Origin: Mycolicibacterium litorale
Lineage (GTDB): Bacteria > Actinomycetota > Actinomycetes > Mycobacteriales > Mycobacteriaceae
Assembly (NCBI RefSeq): GCF_014218295.1
Contig: NZ_AP023287.1
Span: 186,001 to 250,000, forward strand
Direction: 5' to 3'
DNA: 64,000 nucleotides
In this document: one piece after another, positions 61,424 to 64,000 of the stretch
How positions within the stretch are numbered: position 1 is the stretch's first letter
Layout: each line of letters starts with the position of its first letter
Notes under the pieces: generated by a model
The model's input: only the letters and a program-made list of their open reading frames with translations
Database searches by the model: none
Told to the model about the DNA's origin: nothing
Program-made: the position numbers and the translations under genes

Positions 61424-61488
61424 CGTTGACTCTGCATCCACGGCTTCGCGCACTCTCGCACTTTGGCGCGGTGAGCGCAGAGTCAACG
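61424..61488. repeat. long-loop inverted repeat
   Basis: CGTTGACTCTGC (61424-61435) and GCAGAGTCAACG (61477-61488) form a perfect 12-bp stem with a 41-nt loop, between the small secreted protein stop and the esterase start. May be a terminator for the upstream gene or a small repeated element. Confidence 0.5.
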
Positions 61489-61503
61489 GCGGTCCTGAAG
61501 CGG

Positions 61504-61752
61504 TCAGCGGGTGGTGACGTAGACGATGCGCTTGTCGTTGTCGTAGCGGACCGAGACGATGCTGGACTCATCGAGCGGCTTGTTCATGCCCTGCTGGGTG
61601 ACGCGGACCTGGTAGCCGCGGTCGTCGAGGGAGCTGATGGTGTCGGCGGCGTTGCCGGGGCCGGAGGGGGCGGCCTGGGCGGGGGCGGCGAAGGCCAGGA
61701 ATCCGGTGGCCAGTCCGCCGGCGATGATGGTGGCGAATCCGAACTTGTTCAT
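61504..61752 (-). CDS. small secreted protein
   Basis: An 82-aa protein with a classic Sec signal peptide (NKFGFATIIAGGLATGFLAFAAPAQA, cleavage after AQA at about residue 27). The mature part of about 55 residues (DTISSLDDRGYQVRVTQQG ... SSIVSVRYDNDKRIVYVTTR) resembles small exported mycobacterial proteins of unknown function that contain a PepSY-like strand pattern. AGAGGCG precedes the ATG. It is not obviously co-transcribed with a partner. Confidence 0.85.
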   Translation of the reverse strand: MNKFGFATIIAGGLATGFLAFAAPAQAAPSGPGNAADTISSLDDRGYQVRVTQQGMNKPLDESSIVSVRYDNDKRIVYVTTR

Positions 61753-61885
61753 TGTTGCGCCTCTTTCGCATCCGTTCGGTCTGGAGGGATTTCCTGGCCG
61801 GTCTGACTGCAACAACCCGCAGGTCAGCGGCATCCATCCCGTTGGCAGTGATTGACCGACGGCTGGCAGAAAGTGATCGCTCAGG

Positions 61886-63358
61886 TCAGCGCAGCAGTGG
61901 ATCGCGCGGCAACCCGAGGATCCGCTCGGCGATGGTGTTGCGGGTGATCTCCGAGGTCCCGCCCGCAATCGTCATCGCCCGGTTGCCGAGGTAGGCGCGG
62001 GTCAGCTCCGGGGTGCGGCCGACGACGGCGGCGGCGCCCGCCAACTCCATCCCCAGCTCCGTCTGCCGCTGGCACTGTTCGGCCACCAGCAGTTTGGTGA
62101 CGTTGCCCTCGGGACCGGGTTCGGCACCGGCGATGGCCCGGCTGGCTCGGCGCAGGTTGAGCAGCCGCAGCGTATGCGCCTCGGCGAGCACCGCCCCCGC
62201 CCGGCGCACGTACGCGGCCGACACCTCGGCGGGTGCGCTGTCGGGAAGCTCTACCAGGTCGTCGGCGGAGAAACCGGTCGGTGCGCCGGATCCGCCGCCG
62301 ATCGAGATCCGCTCGTTGCCCAGCGTCGCGCGGGCCACCAGCCAGCCCTTGTTCACGTCGCCGACCACATCTGCGTCGGGGACGAACACGCCGTCGAAGA
62401 ACACCTCGTTGAAGTGGGCCTCGCCGGTGATCCCACGCAGCGGGTTGACCGTGACGCCGCCGGTAGCGCGAACGATGCGCCGCGGGCCCGGCCGCTGCGC
62501 TGGGCGTCGACGACGTCGACCAGGGGATCGGTTCCGCCGCCCAGCAGCGCCGCCAGTGCGCGGGCCCGTCGCAGATACAGGTGCGCGTCATGCTCCCAGG
62601 TGTATCCGATACCGCCGTGTAGCTGAATGGTGTTCTGCGCCAGGAACACCGACGCCCGGATGGCATGGGAGGCCGCGACCGCGGCGGGAAACCACGCGCT
62701 GTCGAGGTCGCCGATGGTGCGGCCGAACTGCTCGCGCACCTTGGCGTATTCGACCGCCATGTCCAGGCACGCCCAGCCCACCCCCACCGCTTCGGCGGAG
62801 CCGAGGATCCGGAACACCGTACGCGCCCCGGGCAGGACCCGCGCGGGCGATATGCGCACATCGTTCACGGTGACGGCGCCGATGCTCCGGGTCGGGTCGA
62901 TCCCGTCGAGTGCGGTGACGGTGACGCCCGCGGCGTGGGCATCGAGCACCACCACATCGTCACCCGCCACGAGCACGAGCAGATCGGCGTCGGGAGCGCC
63001 GAGAACGGCCGGGCACTGGCCGGTCACCGACCCGTCGCCGCCGACGGTCAGCGTGCCGGTCAATCCCAGTGCGGCGACGATGGACCCGCTCGACAGCCCG
63101 GGCAGCAGGTCCGCCCCCACCTCGTCGCCGCCGCACCGGTCCAGCACCGCCGCCGCCGCGACCGTGGGCAGGACCGGGCCGGGAGCCAGGTCACGGCCCT
63201 GCACCTCGAGAACGATCGCCAGTTCGGAGAGGCCGAAACCGGCGCCGCCGTACCGTTCGGCGACAGCCAGACCGTGCCAGCCGAGCTCGGCGGCGGCCTC
63301 CCACAGTGCGGCCGGGTGGGCGGGGCCCGTCGGTCATCGCGAGGGCTGATGTGCGCAC
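61886..63358 (-). pseudogene. decayed two-domain acyl-CoA dehydrogenase (fadE remnant)
   Basis: Pieces of a large mycobacterial acyl-CoA dehydrogenase lie in several frames. The start MRTSALAMTDG (GTG 63358) is followed, after a 1-nt shift near 63330, by the N-terminal domain (AALWEAAAELGWHGLAVAERYGGAGFGLSELA) continuing to HGGIGYTWEHDAHLYLRRA. Near 62480 the frame changes again, in the region encoding RGRARGAS, and the next readable segment is IVRATGGVTVNPLRGITGEAHFNEVFFDGVFVP, belonging to the late middle of the second domain, then the end GGTSEITRNTIAERILGLPRDP. Comparison with the roughly 710-aa intact form (recalled) implies loss of about 650 bp by at least two deletions. Unlikely to be functional. 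Confidence 0.8.
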
Positions 63359-63508
63359 GGTGAATTCCTTTGCGGTTGTGGCGGCGGCCCGGCCGTGACC
63401 AGCGCATAAGCGCCGGTCAGCAGGGGTGTGAGCGACATTACAAAATCGATGGCGAAACTATGGGTAGACAAGTTCACGATCTTGTCGTTTGAGGATTCGC
63501 CACAGGGG

Positions 63509-63514
63509 TACAGT
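63509..63514 (+). promoter_or_regulatory. -10 element of the LipC-like gene, leaderless
   Basis: TACAGT followed by 6 nt and then ATG, the same spacing as upstream of fadD at 12686. This predicts transcription starting at or next to the ATG, so no ribosome-binding site is needed or seen. Confidence 0.5.
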
Positions 63515-63520
63515 CGCGCC

Positions 63521-64000
63521 ATGACGGTACGACCGGAAACCCGGTACCCCGGTCCGACATTGTGGTCGCGCGCAAGGTGGTTGCTCAATGCGAAGCCTGC
63601 TGACCACATGCTCGCGATGAGTGTCGCCTCGGCTTCGCTGCCGGTGATCGGCAAGCACCTGGAGCCCCTCGGGGCCCTGGCCGCGATGGGCGTGTGGGGC
63701 TACCGCCAGGTACCCGAGCTCCTGTCCGCATCCGCCAAATCCTGGTTCGACCCGGGCAATGCCGAGGTTCGCCAGCGTGAGCGGGACATGACGCACGCCG
63801 TGTCCGATGCGGCGCTGCGCGGGGTGGTGCCCGCCGCGGATCTCGCGATCGAGTGGCCGGCGCCCGAGAAGGTGCCACCGCTGTGGAAGACGTTCGAACA
63901 CCGCCGCAACGTGCACAAGTCCTCCGTGCGGTACGGACCGCTGCCCTCCCAGTTGCTCGACGTCTGGCGGCCGAAGAAGCTGCCGACCGAACCCGCCCCG
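63521..64000 (+). CDS. alpha/beta hydrolase (LipC-like esterase), 3' end cut by the window
   Basis: 160 codons are visible and the frame is still open at 64000. The N-terminal 120 residues are a helical, weakly hydrophobic region (MSVASASLPVIGKHLEPLGALAAMGVWGYRQVPELLSAS ... VRQRERDMTHAVSDAALRGVVPAADLAIEWPAPEKVPPL). Then the start of an esterase core appears: VRYGPLPSQLLDVWRPKKLP, the strand found in mycobacterial LipC/LipQ-type esterases. Active-site residues lie beyond the window. The position after the LipW-like gene matches Rv0220 (lipC), recalled. Confidence 0.8.
   Translation, partial: MTVRPETRYPGPTLWSRARWLLNAKPADHMLAMSVASASLPVIGKHLEPLGALAAMGVWGYRQVPELLSASAKSWFDPGNAEVRQRERDMTHAVSDAALRGVVPAADLAIEWPAPEKVPPLWKTFEHRRNVHKSSVRYGPLPSQLLDVWRPKKLPTEPAP

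Noticed and set aside
61881-62861. Uninterrupted long frame through the fadE remnant
   Set aside because: It is out of frame with every recognisable acyl-CoA dehydrogenase segment and encodes Arg/Pro-rich sequence.

Overview
The window is high-GC actinobacterial DNA from a Mycobacterium/Mycolicibacterium-type chromosome. It carries mmpL3 (mycolate export), GTP-dependent pckA, isocitrate lyase 2, and a gene order that, from memory, follows M. tuberculosis Rv0206c-Rv0211, Rv0214-Rv0217c and Rv0220. Starts are often GTG, neighbouring genes overlap by 4 bp (GTGA/ATGA), and several promoters look leaderless. I see no rRNA, tRNA, insertion sequence, prophage or CRISPR array.

Left part (1-22.3 kb): the end of a sensor kinase; a minus-strand operon trmB - NYN-domain gene - mmpL3 - acetolactate synthase-like gene; two plus-strand P-loop GTPase-like genes (Rv0209/Rv0210-like) and pckA; then fatty-acid/CoA genes (fadD, enoyl-CoA hydratase, fadE3-like, MaoC-like, class III CoA transferase, amidohydrolase) with an SDR/XRE divergent pair and a GntR gene. 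MmpL3 has an unusual insertion of about 110 residues containing a DUF4190-like membrane module between its two RND halves.

Middle part (22.3-48.4 kb): an accessory island that looks like a hybrid, minimal type VII secretion-like system. It contains a kinase, a PP2C phosphatase and a vWA protein (a TerY-P-like triad); a 12-TM membrane protein; a 784-aa membrane protein with a Pro-rich tail; a DUF4190-like protein; an RDD protein; a 1460-aa ATPase built as ubiquitin-like - FHA - TM - three FtsK domains; a stand-alone WXG100 protein; a WXG100 protein fused to a lipase-like alpha/beta hydrolase; and two membrane proteins. Two paralogous histidine kinases, each a membrane-kinase unit duplicated within one chain, a NarL/LuxR response regulator and two exported proteins sharing a W/P-rich N-terminus follow. 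I do not recognise EccB, EccE, MycP, EsaA or EssB. This is the best candidate for an undescribed system.

Right part (48.4-64 kb): isocitrate lyase 2, then a complete Rhodococcus/Mycobacterium-type bacterial microcompartment operon (GntR regulator, SDR, amino-alcohol kinase, BMC-T, BMC-H, BMC-P, a protein with an encapsulation-like helix, a second BMC-T, aldehyde dehydrogenase, class III PLP enzyme) with a divergent amino-acid permease. The operon is predicted to turn 1-amino-2-propanol into propionyl-CoA inside a shell, and isocitrate lyase 2 could help use that propionyl-CoA. Near-identical palindromes lie upstream of the GntR gene and in the permease/PLP-enzyme divergent region. The window ends with a LipW-like esterase, a small secreted protein, a decayed fadE with at least two deletions, and the start of a LipC-like esterase.
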